The position numbers were made by a program, and so were the translations under genes. A stretch of DNA of 64,000 nt from Candidatus Hydrogenedentota bacterium (lineage in GTDB: Bacteria > Hydrogenedentota > Hydrogenedentia > Hydrogenedentales > JAEUWI01): positions 62,001 through 126,000 of the forward strand of contig JAEUWI010000014.1 of NCBI GenBank assembly GCA_016791475.1. The letters run 5' to 3'. How positions within the stretch are numbered: position 1 is the stretch's first letter; the number at the start of each line of letters is the position of its first letter. A model generated the notes under the pieces. That model had not been told where the DNA came from, searched no databases, and saw nothing but the letters and a program-made list of their open reading frames with translations. Below, one piece after another: positions 46,330 through 55,893 of the stretch.

Positions 46330-48240
46330 TCACTCCAGGCGCCAGTTGAACCGCATCAACTTCGCGCCATCGCCAAAGTAAATTCCATGCTCTTCGATGG
46401 CAAAGCCGCAGCGGATATCGCCGGGATACTCCGCGATCACGTCCACCGCATAGCTCGTCGGATCTACGCGGAATACCTTCTTGCCCGAGAGGCCATAGAG
46501 CATTCCATCCTTCCACGGGCGCAGCGAGATATCATGCACATTGCCCACGCCGAGCTTGGCCGTGTGGATGATGGCATCCGCGTCGAGGTCATGAACAAAG
46601 AGCGTCTCTTCGCCGCTGATGCCGTAAAGCTTGCGGCCGAGGATACACATCGCGCGAATCGCCCCATCCCCCGGCACCACCACACGCTCGAATTTCAGTG
46701 CCTTCGTTGAAGGATCAAAAGCAAAGAACTTCGCCTCCTTTTCCGACGGCGTCGTCCCGCCACCACCGACAATGCTGGTCCCGCCGAATACGAGGTCGGT
46801 TGTGGAGTCATACGCCAGCGCAACAATGGATTGGTTCTTTACAAGCTGGGGATAGTTTTCCAGCAACGTGTCCGATTCCGGATCCCACACGCCGAGAGAG
46901 CCGCCGAGCACGCCATACTCCGGAAAGCTGCCGATGTAGATCTTCTCCTCGGGGCCGCGGATCATGGCACGGGGGCGCAGGTGGCCGGGCCCGATGTTGC
47001 CGAAGCCCTGGGGATTATTCGACTTCTCGCGACCATAGATCCAAGGCTTCGTTGGGTCCCACTTGGAGAGGAAGGAGCCGGGGTAAGCGCAGACGTAAAG
47101 TGTTCCGTGATGGTCAAGCATGCTGTAGATCTCGCCGCCGACCTCGGTTGGGTTGCCGGGATTTTCCAGCGCGCCCGTAGCCGGGTCATAGTGGAAGAGC
47201 TCGTTGGGCATCCAGGTGCCGCCGTAGATGCGACCTAAGGGGCCATTCTCCACCATGAACACGCCCGAGCCCGCGCCCTTGTAGTCGAAGGTCCGCTTCT
47301 CCACCGTGCCATCCGGTGCGACGAGTTCGTAGGTCCGGTCGATGGTGACATTCGCCACGCGACGACCGTCTTTCAGCGTCAGCTGATTCACCGCCGGTGC
47401 CGGGCTCTCTGCCACGCGGACTCCTTCCGCCTCCACCACCAGCACCGCCGAGCCCTGCTGCGGCACACCCGCCGCATCCGGCGTCATGGTAATCGCGTTG
47501 ATGTAAATCTTGCCATCCACCCCCTTGTACATCCCCGCGAAGGTCTGCTTCTCGTGGGCGCGGTATTCATCGGGAAGGATGGATTCATGCGCGCCCGTAG
47601 CGGGATCGAAGCGCACGATGTTCGCCCGCCCATAACCAATTGCGACGTAGATCTTGCCATCGGGCCCCGTCAATATCTCGCGGCTGTATTGCTGCGTGTC
47701 GTCCATGACACCATGGTCCGTCAGCGCACCCGTCGCGGGATCATAGGACACGACCTTGGCCCCTGGGAAAGTGCACCCATAGATCTTTTTGTCGGGGCCC
47801 GTGGTGAACATCCACAAATAGGACTCCGACTCCGCCGGTCGCCCCACCACCTGAATCGCCTTCTCCGGCGCTTTCGGATCGAAAACCAGAATCTGGCCGC
47901 TATCGCCGGGATCCGGGCCTTCGTGCGTGCCCAGATATATTCGTTCATCCGGCCCCACCATAAAGCCCCAGGCGCCCGTACCCACGGGCGACTGAAACTG
48001 CTCCGACGCACCCGAATCAGGATCAATGGCGACCAGAAAGAGCTTCCCCCCCTCCTGACGGAAGTTGATGTAGATTCGCTCGGAACCCGGCGTCGGTCCC
48101 GGCCCCACGATGGTGCCCATCAGCCCCGCCTTCATGACGGGGATTCCGATTTCTTCAAATATGGGCTCGGCCTGGGCGAAGGCATCCGTAGCCGCGATGA
48201 AGGCGACCAGCGCTAGAGCGAAAGAGTGAATACGGTTCAT
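46330..48240 (-). CDS. Secreted beta-propeller (PQQ/WD40-like) protein
   Basis: 636 residues with a signal peptide (HSFALALVAFIAATDAFA) cut before QAEPIFEE. The rest is repeating beta-sheet blades of the form tGPDGkiYvaigyG ... vrFDPaTGah, about seven to ten of them, with many ATGAL/PDGKIY motifs. This resembles SMP-30/PQQ-like and virginiamycin-lyase-type propellers, but no catalytic set is obvious. Probably extracytoplasmic, binding or enzymatic role unknown. The gene runs on the minus strand between amtB and the 48.4-kb repeat. Confidence 0.8.
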   Translation of the reverse strand: MNRIHSFALALVAFIAATDAFAQAEPIFEEIGIPVMKAGLMGTIVGPGPTPGSERIYINFRQEGGKLFLVAIDPDSGASEQFQSPVGTGAWGFMVGPDERIYLGTHEGPDPGDSGQILVFDPKAPEKAIQVVGRPAESESYLWMFTTGPDKKIYGCTFPGAKVVSYDPATGALTDHGVMDDTQQYSREILTGPDGKIYVAIGYGRANIVRFDPATGAHESILPDEYRAHEKQTFAGMYKGVDGKIYINAITMTPDAAGVPQQGSAVLVVEAEGVRVAESPAPAVNQLTLKDGRRVANVTIDRTYELVAPDGTVEKRTFDYKGAGSGVFMVENGPLGRIYGGTWMPNELFHYDPATGALENPGNPTEVGGEIYSMLDHHGTLYVCAYPGSFLSKWDPTKPWIYGREKSNNPQGFGNIGPGHLRPRAMIRGPEEKIYIGSFPEYGVLGGSLGVWDPESDTLLENYPQLVKNQSIVALAYDSTTDLVFGGTSIVGGGGTTPSEKEAKFFAFDPSTKALKFERVVVPGDGAIRAMCILGRKLYGISGEETLFVHDLDADAIIHTAKLGVGNVHDISLRPWKDGMLYGLSGKKVFRVDPTSYAVDVIAEYPGDIRCGFAIEEHGIYFGDGAKLMRFNWRLE

Positions 48241-48385
48241 GGGTACTGCGATTCCTTCCGGGAAGAGGGTTGTATCTGCATCGCCGCACGATAGCAAAAT
48301 ACGTGATCGCCGAGCCACCCGCCAGAGCCCCAACTTCAATTGGTCGTTCACTGGCTGGAGATTGCGAAAACCCAGGCAAAAAATC

Positions 48386-48501
48386 TTCCCAAAGATCTTC
48401 ACAGATCCGCACAGATAAGAGATCGCGCACTGAAGAAGCGGCTGCCACGGGGGCGCATAGCCTCTCCCTATCTGTGAAGATCTGTGCGGATCTGTGGGAA
48501 A
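48386..48501. repeat. Imperfect inverted repeat of CACAGATC/TCTGTGCGGATC-type units
   Basis: The left arm TTCCCAAAGATCTTCACAGATCC (48386-48408) extends to AAGAGA (48422). The right arm (48463-48501) repeats ATCTGTGAAGATCTGTG and GGATCTGTGGGAA. The arms use the same short units in permuted order. The rest of 48241-48617 shows nothing else apart from the RBS of the next gene. Confidence 0.8.
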
Positions 48502-48617
48502 CTATTTTCCCGCGTGAGTTGATTACATGCGGACCATGATTTTAGCAAGAGCAACTGGTACCATGGCCTCTTACACGTCCCGATCGCTGGACGTGCCCTC
48601 AGCCCAAGGAAGTCACG

Positions 48618-51473
48618 ATGCATTCTTACCGAATCCTCTTGTTCCTCATCATCCTTGCCTCCTCTGCGATAGGCACCGCATCGGCCCAGTATCTCGAGCC
48701 CCCCGAAAGCCCCGGTCCGGAAGCGTGGCCCTTCCTCACCGATCTCGCCGCGCCGATCCAATGGCGCTTTCACTGGTCACGCGAGACACCCGGCAACGGA
48801 GAAGTATCGTTGCGTGGCGGCGTTCGCGTGGAGGCGAGTTTTCCCGATCCCGATGGCGTGCTGGAAACGGCCTATCAGGATCTCGACACCTTCTTCACGG
48901 CGGCATCCATCCCTCGGGACGGTGCCTACCGCATCGTGACGGAGCAGATGCCCACCGAAACTTTCGAAGCCTTCCAAATCACCATAACCGAGACGGAGTG
49001 CCGCATTCAGGCGAACGACACCGAAGGCATCCGTCGCGGCATTTTCTTTCTGGAGGATGAACTGCTCCGCGCCGAGGGCCCCTTCCTGAAGCCCGGTGTT
49101 ACCCAGCGCCAACCGTTCGTCCGCAACCGCATTTCACGCTGCTTCTTCGGCCCCATCAAGCGCGAGCCCAAATTCAAGGACGAGCTGATGGACGCGGTGG
49201 ACTACTATCCAGAGCACTACCTGAACAAAATCGCCCACGACGGGGTGAACGGTCTCTGGCTCACAATTGAATTCAAAGACATCGTCCAGACCTCCCTCAC
49301 CCCCGTCGTGTCTCCCGGTCGCGAGCAGCGCCTCGCAAAGTTGCGCGCCACCGTCGCCAAATGTCGCCGCTACGGCATCGAGGTGTTCCTCTTCTGCATC
49401 GAGCCCCGCGTGATGGATGCCGATCATCCCCTGCTCGTGGCCCACCCCGAAATCGGTTCCAAAACACCTGGTACTGGACGCCTCTTCTGCCCATTCCCCG
49501 AAGCGGGACAAAAATACCTTTACGAAGCGATGAACGACCTCTTCACCCAGGTCCCCGGCCTCGGCGGACTGATCAACATCAGCTTCGGTGAGCGCTCCAC
49601 CACCTGCCTGAGCGGCGCAGACGAACAGTGGAAGCTCCTGTGCCCCACCTGCTCGTCCAAAACACCCGGCGAAATACTGCGCGCTTCCCTCGCGGCCATG
49701 GAACAGGGAATGCACGCGGCGAATCCGAATGCGAAATTCATCTCCTGGCTCTATGTGCCGGAGAATGGCACCGGCCCGCAGCGCGATCTTGCACCCCTCC
49801 GCGAAATGGCTCAGCACACGCCGCCCGGCGTCATTTGCCAGATCAACTTCGAATCGGGCGGCGAGCGCGAGCAGCTTGGCAAGCCCCGCCACGTGGGCGA
49901 CTACTGGCTTTCCTACATCGGCCCGAGCGCGGTCTATCGCGATGTCGCGGCGGGCGTCGCCGAGAGCGAGGGGAAACTGGGTGCGAAGCTCCAGGCCTGC
50001 AACTCTTTTGAAGTCTCCACGGTGCCTCATGTGCCCGTGCCCGGCAACCTATATCAAAAGTACGCCGAGATGCGCCGCCTCGGCGTCACCTCGGTCATGC
50101 AGTGCTGGTACATCGGAAGCCTCCCTTCCGTTATGAACCGCGCGGCGGCCAGCGAACTCGCCTTCGCCCCGGAAGGACAATCCCAGGACGATTTCCTCCT
50201 CCGCCTCGCGCAGCGGGATTGGGGTGCGCAGCATGCACCGGAAGTCGTGCGCGCCTGGAAACTTTTCGCCGAGGCCTACAGCCATTACCCCCTCACCAAC
50301 GCCTTCCAATACTACGGCCCCATGCACGATGGCATCGGCTGGCCCCTCCACTTGAAGCCCGTGCACAAGAACCTGTCGCCCGTATGGAAGTTGGAATACC
50401 CGCCCAGCGGCGACCGCATCGGCGAGTGCTTTTCCGGCTCGCACACGCTTCCAGAAATGCTCGAACTGTGCGAACGACTCTCCGATGGCTGGCAGCAGGG
50501 CCTGAAGGTACTGCGCGCGTTGAAGCCCGAGTTTGAGGGCGATCCCAACCGGCTCCTCGATCTCGCAAACGCCGAGGCCCTTGGCATTCACTTTCGCACG
50601 GGCTACAACATCCTCCGCTTCTACGATCTTCGCGAGCGCTTGCTCTACGGCGATGCGGAAGAGGGCGATGCCCTGCTGGAGGAACTCCGCGCCATCACCA
50701 ACGAAGAAATTGAGAACACCGCGGCCGTGGTGGCACTATGCGCGCAGAATCCCTACCTCGGGTTTCAGGCCGAAGCGGAAGGCTATAAGTATTTCCCCGA
50801 ACGCCTCCAATGGCGCGACGCGCAGTTGCGGGCAATGCTGGCAACGGAGTTTGTTGAGGCGGAACGGGCCATCGCGGCGGGCGATCGCGTGTTCCCGGAA
50901 TTGACCGGCCTCGTCGAAAGCCCGCTGCACTATGCGGCAGTGAAGGCTGCGTCCGACTTTGGCGCGCAGTGGAAAACCGAGGCGACGTGGACCGCTATCG
51001 CGGGAATTGCCCAGGGCCCGCATGAGCCCGCGTGGTCATGGAAAGCCACCCACGACGACAGCGCGATATACGTGAACGTCGTATCCGACGCATCCCCCGA
51101 CTGGCGGCCCGTAGCGGCGGTCCTGCAGCTCGAACCAACGCACATCTATCCGCGCCGCACCTTCCGCGCCGACCCCAACGGCAAGCGCGATCTCCGCACC
51201 GTCTGGCTGGGTCCCGATGCCGATTGGGAGGCCGCCTGCGATGTCATCGAAGGCCAGCAGCACTTCCGCTTCCGCATTCCCATGGGAGCTTTTGAAGGCG
51301 AAGCCGATTCGGCGCGTCCCATGCGCGTCAACGTTGAACTCACCTTCCTGTCGGCGGATAAGAAAACTCAGATGGTCCGCACCTGGGCACCCGCCGCCGA
51401 GCCGCGGCTCCTCCACCGCCTGGGCTATGGCGGTGCGAACCCGGCGGAAATGGGATGGCTGGTAAGAAAATAG
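48618..51473 (+). CDS. Secreted glycoside-hydrolase-like protein with C-terminal CBM9-like domain
   Basis: 951 residues with a signal peptide (to about TASAQ) and AAGGAAG upstream. Residues about 60-170 resemble the alpha/beta N-terminal domain shared by GH20 and GH67 enzymes (IQANDTEGIRRGIFFLED). A barrel-like region follows with GVNGLWLTIEF, YGIEVFLFCIEP and HPEIGSKTPGTGRLFCP. A helical region and then a CBM9-type beta sandwich (about 790-950, WSWKATHDDSAIYVNVV) complete it. It is probably an exported glycosidase or glycan-binding enzyme; the exact family cannot be fixed from sequence reading. Confidence 0.68.
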   Translation: MHSYRILLFLIILASSAIGTASAQYLEPPESPGPEAWPFLTDLAAPIQWRFHWSRETPGNGEVSLRGGVRVEASFPDPDGVLETAYQDLDTFFTAASIPRDGAYRIVTEQMPTETFEAFQITITETECRIQANDTEGIRRGIFFLEDELLRAEGPFLKPGVTQRQPFVRNRISRCFFGPIKREPKFKDELMDAVDYYPEHYLNKIAHDGVNGLWLTIEFKDIVQTSLTPVVSPGREQRLAKLRATVAKCRRYGIEVFLFCIEPRVMDADHPLLVAHPEIGSKTPGTGRLFCPFPEAGQKYLYEAMNDLFTQVPGLGGLINISFGERSTTCLSGADEQWKLLCPTCSSKTPGEILRASLAAMEQGMHAANPNAKFISWLYVPENGTGPQRDLAPLREMAQHTPPGVICQINFESGGEREQLGKPRHVGDYWLSYIGPSAVYRDVAAGVAESEGKLGAKLQACNSFEVSTVPHVPVPGNLYQKYAEMRRLGVTSVMQCWYIGSLPSVMNRAAASELAFAPEGQSQDDFLLRLAQRDWGAQHAPEVVRAWKLFAEAYSHYPLTNAFQYYGPMHDGIGWPLHLKPVHKNLSPVWKLEYPPSGDRIGECFSGSHTLPEMLELCERLSDGWQQGLKVLRALKPEFEGDPNRLLDLANAEALGIHFRTGYNILRFYDLRERLLYGDAEEGDALLEELRAITNEEIENTAAVVALCAQNPYLGFQAEAEGYKYFPERLQWRDAQLRAMLATEFVEAERAIAAGDRVFPELTGLVESPLHYAAVKAASDFGAQWKTEATWTAIAGIAQGPHEPAWSWKATHDDSAIYVNVVSDASPDWRPVAAVLQLEPTHIYPRRTFRADPNGKRDLRTVWLGPDADWEAACDVIEGQQHFRFRIPMGAFEGEADSARPMRVNVELTFLSADKKTQMVRTWAPAAEPRLLHRLGYGGANPAEMGWLVRK

Positions 51474-52093
51474 TGAACTATGAATAGTGAATTGGAACCT
51501 TTCAAAACGAAGGTGCTCTTGACGGCACTTCGTCTTTTTTCTCCTTTCGCTATTCTTAATGGTTCATCCGGTTTGGTCGTACATTCTCGTTCGGACTGGA
51601 AATACTCTGGGAACTCTTTGCTTCTTTATGAGCCAGGGAGTTGCATCAAGAGCAAGTCACCACGCGTGATTGGATTTCATTTTCAGTCATTGCCCCGGAG
51701 GGGCGGCGGAACTTAGTTCGCCGCGGCGAATGGAGCCTAAGCGGAACCCTGGGATCTGGATTATCTATAGCCTAAAACCACCGGAGGGGGTGACGGAGAT
51801 TTTGGCAAAGCGACGTATTCTCGCTACCTGGCGCGGCTCTTTGAGAGTGTACCAACAGTAGTACTCCTGCGTGGTTTCCGTCGCCCCCTTCGGGGGCTGG
51901 AGTGCGGATTCAATCGAGATCCCAGGGTTCCGCTCGTGCCTCGCTCCACCCTGGGCTAAGTTCCGCCGCCCCTCCGGGGCCAAAGCATTCGAAAATCAAG
52001 CACTTTCAGATCCTTGCGGAGCTGGCCACAAAAGAGAAAGTACGCTCAAGCCGGATGAACCTTCTTAATTCACTATTCTAAATTCTCTATTCC
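51472..52093. repeat. Nested inverted-repeat region, about 620 bp, noncoding
   Basis: The outer arms TGAATAGTGAATT (51480s) and AATTCACTATTC (about 52067) pair. Inside them GGTTCATCCGG (51561-51571) pairs with CCGGATGAACC (52051-52061), and GTACATTCTC pairs with GAGAAAGTAC. The inner element at 51687-51990 is annotated separately. Short frames here are not convincing genes. Confidence 0.75.
51687..51990. repeat. Inner inverted repeat of GCCCCGGAGGGGCGGCGGAA type
   Basis: The left arm (GCCCCGGAGGGGCGGCGGAA then CTTAG, from 51692) pairs with the right arm (CTAAG then TTCCGCCGCCCCTCCGGGGC, 51956-51980). Next, GCGGAACCCTGGGATCTGG pairs with GAGATCCCAGGGTTCCGC. The central GGAGGGGGTGACGGAG pairs imperfectly with CCGTCGCCCCCTTC. 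Confidence 0.88.
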
Positions 52094-53988
52094 CCCAATG
52101 CCCGCAGCGTATCAAAATCAAAGTGCTGCAAAAACCCAAAGCTGAACAGACTTGGCGAATCGGTGTATTTCCCCCGCGCTTCCATGAACTCGACCAGCGA
52201 TCCCGGCATCTCCGTGGACTCTACGGCATCCACCAATCCCGGATTCAACGCATCGACGACGAGCGCGATCAGCCCGCTTTCCGGACCAGCGGTGTGCAGC
52301 GTGATCGACGTTACCGCTTTCGCCGCGCGGAACCATTCGCAGACCGCAGCCACTTGGGCTGCTTGAATCGCCAGGGCGCGCTCGTCGGTTGCGTTCACAA
52401 TCATGGGGTATTGGTAGGGCCCCGCGCCGCCCGCGAGATTGCCGTTCTGGGCGAAGGGCGCCACCGCAACGGCCTGCTTGCCCGAATCGAGAAGGGGCTT
52501 GCACAGGGCCGATGCCCCCTTGAAGCCTTCGTCATTCAGCACCACATGCACCTCTGTTCTATCCGCACCCGCCGGTGTGAAACCCGCCGCGGGTATGGTC
52601 CAGTCGGCGCTCTTGAGGCGATAGGCGGTGGCGAGGGCCCCGGCCTCGGACTCCAAGTCGTTTTCTACCGTCATGAGACTGACCGGGATATAACCGATTA
52701 GTTCGCGCAAGACCTTGGCCTGTTCTCGCTTCCACGACTCACGCGCCGCGCCGACCGCCGGAACCGCCGGAAGCGTGATGGCTTTCGCTGCGGCGATGCC
52801 CAAAGACACAACGCTCGCGTTGTCCGCAGGTATACCGACCTTCAACTGCTCGTCGCTGAGCAATTCGCCTTCCACCGAGAGTTCCTCGGGCGTCCACTCG
52901 GCCTCGGGCACCAGGTGTTGGTCGATGAACTTGTAAAACTGCAGCCGATTGTCGAGATCGTAATTGTGCGTGCCCGGATCTTCGTTGATGTGAAATTCAA
53001 AATCAGCGCCCGCGCCGTAGAGCGCGAAGACAGGCTTCACCGGATCGTATATCGCGGGCAGGGTCCGGGCCGCCTGAAAGCAGCACTCGTCCTGTGCGTT
53101 GTAGATAAGCAACGTCGGCCGGGGCGCGAACAGCGCCGTCAGGTGCGGGTAATCCGCCACGGTCAGCATGTTGCTTGGCACCTGCTCGATATCGCCGATG
53201 TCCGCGCCATTATCGATCCGCACGCCCATGGCGCCGTGGCCCGCCACGGGCACGATCACCGAGATGCGCTCGTCCAGTGCACTCATCAGCGCCGTCTGCC
53301 AGCCGCCCCCGGAGAGCCCCGTCATCCCAATGCGGTTCTTGTCCGCCCGAGGATGGGCCTGAAGCACGTCCAGCGCGCGGGAAAGGGACAAATAGAAGAG
53401 GGAAACGCCGCTTACGCCGGCCGCATCCAGATAGGCAATGCGGTCATGGGAATACTCCACGCCACCGAGTTCGCCCATCCCAATCCACTCCGGGTGAATG
53501 TTCAGCACCCCGCGCTTGGCCAGGTTGATGCAGCGCGTTTGCTCCTCCGGGCGCCATTTACCTTCGGCGTAATGCCCGTTCACATTCAGCACCGTCGGCA
53601 GCCCTGTTGCATCGCCGTCGGGTTCATAGAGCAACGCCGGATTCCAGAAGCCCGGCGCCACCTCATAGAGCAGTTTGCGGATGCGGTAGCCCTTGCCCGT
53701 TTCGATGTCCTCCGTCCACCGAATCTGCACCTCGCCCGATGTCCACGCCTCGGGCACCCCCTTGAGCACGACTTCATTGAGATACCTCTCGCGCAACGCT
53801 GTCGCCTCCGCCTCCCAGGCCTCGCGGGACTCGGGCACGGAGAACGCGGGCACCTTCGGGTGAAGATAGCGTTTGATTTCAGCGCCCGCTACGTCTTCCG
53901 GGACAGCGGCGCGGACAAGGGCGTCGTCCATACTCGCGGCGCCCGTGAGGCTGGCGGCGGCAAGGGCGAGAGCGGCAACAAAGGTCAT
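52087..53988 (-). CDS. Secreted acetyl-xylan-esterase/dienelactone-hydrolase-like alpha/beta hydrolase
   Basis: 633 residues from ATG 53988, with AGGAGA upstream. A signal peptide (VAALALAAASLTGAAS) is followed by a large alpha/beta-hydrolase domain. LPTVLNVNGHYAEGKW gives the oxyanion site, RIGMTGLSGGGWQT the nucleophile and LIYNAQDECCF the acid region. HNYDLDNRLQFYKFID probably contributes the histidine. A second, weaker domain fills residues about 400-633. The pattern resembles the acetyl xylan esterase/AXE1-like group common in planctomycetes. Probably de-esterifies polysaccharides outside the cytoplasm. Confidence 0.75.
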   Translation of the reverse strand: MTFVAALALAAASLTGAASMDDALVRAAVPEDVAGAEIKRYLHPKVPAFSVPESREAWEAEATALRERYLNEVVLKGVPEAWTSGEVQIRWTEDIETGKGYRIRKLLYEVAPGFWNPALLYEPDGDATGLPTVLNVNGHYAEGKWRPEEQTRCINLAKRGVLNIHPEWIGMGELGGVEYSHDRIAYLDAAGVSGVSLFYLSLSRALDVLQAHPRADKNRIGMTGLSGGGWQTALMSALDERISVIVPVAGHGAMGVRIDNGADIGDIEQVPSNMLTVADYPHLTALFAPRPTLLIYNAQDECCFQAARTLPAIYDPVKPVFALYGAGADFEFHINEDPGTHNYDLDNRLQFYKFIDQHLVPEAEWTPEELSVEGELLSDEQLKVGIPADNASVVSLGIAAAKAITLPAVPAVGAARESWKREQAKVLRELIGYIPVSLMTVENDLESEAGALATAYRLKSADWTIPAAGFTPAGADRTEVHVVLNDEGFKGASALCKPLLDSGKQAVAVAPFAQNGNLAGGAGPYQYPMIVNATDERALAIQAAQVAAVCEWFRAAKAVTSITLHTAGPESGLIALVVDALNPGLVDAVESTEMPGSLVEFMEARGKYTDSPSLFSFGFLQHFDFDTLRALGE

Positions 53989-54139
53989 GGCGATTCTCCT
54001 GACGGATTCGGGCCTGCTATATTGAGACACGCCGGGTAGTATGGGGAAAAAATCGCGGAGAGGCAAGTGCGCGAGCGTGGCGTGTTCGAAGTGGGTATTA
54101 TGGGGCATCAGAACTTTGGCGCATCAATCAAAAGGACGA

Positions 54140-54189
54140 CCCAGTGGTCCCAGTGGTCCCAGTGGTCCCATAAGACCCATAAGACCCAT
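54140..54189. repeat. 9-bp tandem repeat with two unit types (CCCAGTGGT, CCCATAAGA)
   Basis: Three CCCAGTGGT units run directly into two CCCATAAGA units plus CCCAT, with the 9-bp phase kept. The second unit is identical to the repeat at 23176-23234. Confidence 0.9.
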
Positions 54190-54210
54190 TCCATCAACCC
54201 AAGCGTTCTA

Positions 54211-55701
54211 TCACCGCTTCCCCACCGCCCCCAGTTTCCCGACAAAAACACCCCGCGCCTCGCGCTGCAACGCAATCGCGGAGGCCTTTCCCTCCTCGGG
54301 CGAAGCTTCCAGGCTCACGATCCGCTCGTTGATCCAGTCAATGAAAAACTGAAGCGCCTCGGCCTTCGGCTTGAAGGGCGCGCCCTTCACTTCCACATAA
54401 TACGGCGCTGTGGCCCCGATCCGGAACGTCGTGGAATTCGACCCCAGCGCTCGAATCAGAAACCAGCCACTCTTCTCGAAGGTCAACGAAAACCGCCCGG
54501 CCGCCGCCAGTTCCTTCGGCGTCTTCTCCTCCACCACCTCACCATTCACCACCACTTGAACAATCGACACCGGCTCCGCACCGAGCAATGCGGCCTCCGC
54601 GTTCAGCACGGCACCGGTATCGACCTGGAATACATGCCCGGGACGCTCTCCCTCCACCGTCACGTCCAGCAGCGGGCCATTCGTCACCATGGTCCGCCCA
54701 GCGCGAAGCCCCTCCCACCAGGCCTTATAGTCGAGCTTGTCGCCGAGGTAAACATAGACCCGGTTGTAGCCCACGGGGTTCTTCAGCACGCCCGAGGCGC
54801 TCCCCGCCGACGGCGGAATGCGATAACCCGCGTTCAGGACCTGGTAGTAAATGTGCTGCGTCCAGAAGCCATTGCCCAGCGGCGAGGGGAAGTCCTCTTT
54901 CGGCCGCGCCTTGCCCCAGGCCTCGTTGTCCATCATCTCACCGTGCTGCATGTGGTTGTTTACGATACCAATCGTGTGAAAGCGCCCGAGGGCCAGGGCC
55001 GCGGGCATGTCCCACCAGAAGGGCTTCTCCATGTCGATGTGTGCCCCTGCGGCCAGTTGTTGCTCGGCGAATTCCAGCGCGGAGGGCGTCTCACGACCCG
55101 CCTGCGTCACGTCCATGGGCGGCGCATTGTAATACATGAAGGCCCCGCCACCCCGCTCATCCTCGCCACCGAGCAGGTAAATAAAGCGATTGTCCAGCAG
55201 CGTCTGCAAAGGTTTTTCCGGCAGGGGCTCGCTGAGCCAGGGATTCGTCTTGTTCCACCACGTGATCACCGGCGCCACGTGCAGGTCTTCGGCGCGAATA
55301 AGCAGGGGCACCGCCTCGACAGGCCGATGGATATGGGTTTCGCCGGACCACCAGCCCCGCGCCGCCATATCCACCATGCGTCCCAGGCTGACCGCTTCGA
55401 CTCGTTCCGCGCTTGCCGCGATCGCAATCGTCCCTTCCCGCGACTCAAACTCCGGCCCGCGCGCCACCTTGTATCGATAAACACCCGGAACGACGTCAAA
55501 AGTCGCCTCCCCTTCGCAGGTAACGTGATCATGCCACCGGGGCAGCGTAGGATGCTTCACCGGCGTGCCGGCAGCATCCCACACGTGAATGCGACATGGC
55601 GCAAATTCACCCGTCTCAGCGGAGCGCACCTCGAACTTCAGGGATTCGGCATGCGCCGCAAGCGAGACAATGGCCAGTACGGCCAGAAACATTACTCTCA
55701 T
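54211..55701 (-). CDS. Secreted CehA/McbA-type (PHP-like) metallohydrolase
   Basis: 496 residues from ATG 55701; a signal peptide ends near AHAESLK. A beta domain of about 90 residues precedes a PHP-like metal site: WWSGETHIHRPVE (HxH). Later MQHGEMMDNEAW and RAGRTMVTNGPLLDVTVEG match the CehA/McbA family of esterase or phosphoesterase-like proteins. Named members hydrolyse carbaryl; the natural substrates of environmental paralogues are unknown. Divergent from a second CehA/McbA gene across a 190-bp region containing an inverted repeat. Confidence 0.82.
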   Translation of the reverse strand: MRVMFLAVLAIVSLAAHAESLKFEVRSAETGEFAPCRIHVWDAAGTPVKHPTLPRWHDHVTCEGEATFDVVPGVYRYKVARGPEFESREGTIAIAASAERVEAVSLGRMVDMAARGWWSGETHIHRPVEAVPLLIRAEDLHVAPVITWWNKTNPWLSEPLPEKPLQTLLDNRFIYLLGGEDERGGGAFMYYNAPPMDVTQAGRETPSALEFAEQQLAAGAHIDMEKPFWWDMPAALALGRFHTIGIVNNHMQHGEMMDNEAWGKARPKEDFPSPLGNGFWTQHIYYQVLNAGYRIPPSAGSASGVLKNPVGYNRVYVYLGDKLDYKAWWEGLRAGRTMVTNGPLLDVTVEGERPGHVFQVDTGAVLNAEAALLGAEPVSIVQVVVNGEVVEEKTPKELAAAGRFSLTFEKSGWFLIRALGSNSTTFRIGATAPYYVEVKGAPFKPKAEALQFFIDWINERIVSLEASPEEGKASAIALQREARGVFVGKLGAVGKR

Positions 55702-55780
55702 CGCTTTCAGCGCTCCAATCGATTGCATTTGCGACCACACCTGCTTGAACCCAATTGCCCCATACTACTCGATTGGCCTC

Positions 55781-55889
55781 CATTGCTTCTTCCTGCCTTT
55801 TTCTTTGCGCCTTAGCGCCTTTGCGTGCACAATAAAGGATTATGAATTGCCATCGCACGCAAAGGCGCTAAGACGCAAAGGAAGCAATG
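55781..55889. repeat. Inverted repeat of AAAGGCGCTAAGACGC units between the two CehA/McbA genes
   Basis: The left arm CATTGCTTC...TTTGCGCC-TTAGCGCCTTTGCGTGC (55781-55828) pairs with the right arm GCACGCAAAGGCGCTAAGACG...GAAGCAATG (55855-55889). The right arm includes AGGAAG, the ribosome site of the gene at 55894. Confidence 0.88.
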
Positions 55890-55893
55890 CACC

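Noticed and set aside
51670-51983. Short open frames with PEGAAE and NPGISIESALQPPKGATE-like peptides
   Set aside because: They lie across the inverted repeat on both strands; such predicted proteins are translations of the repeat.
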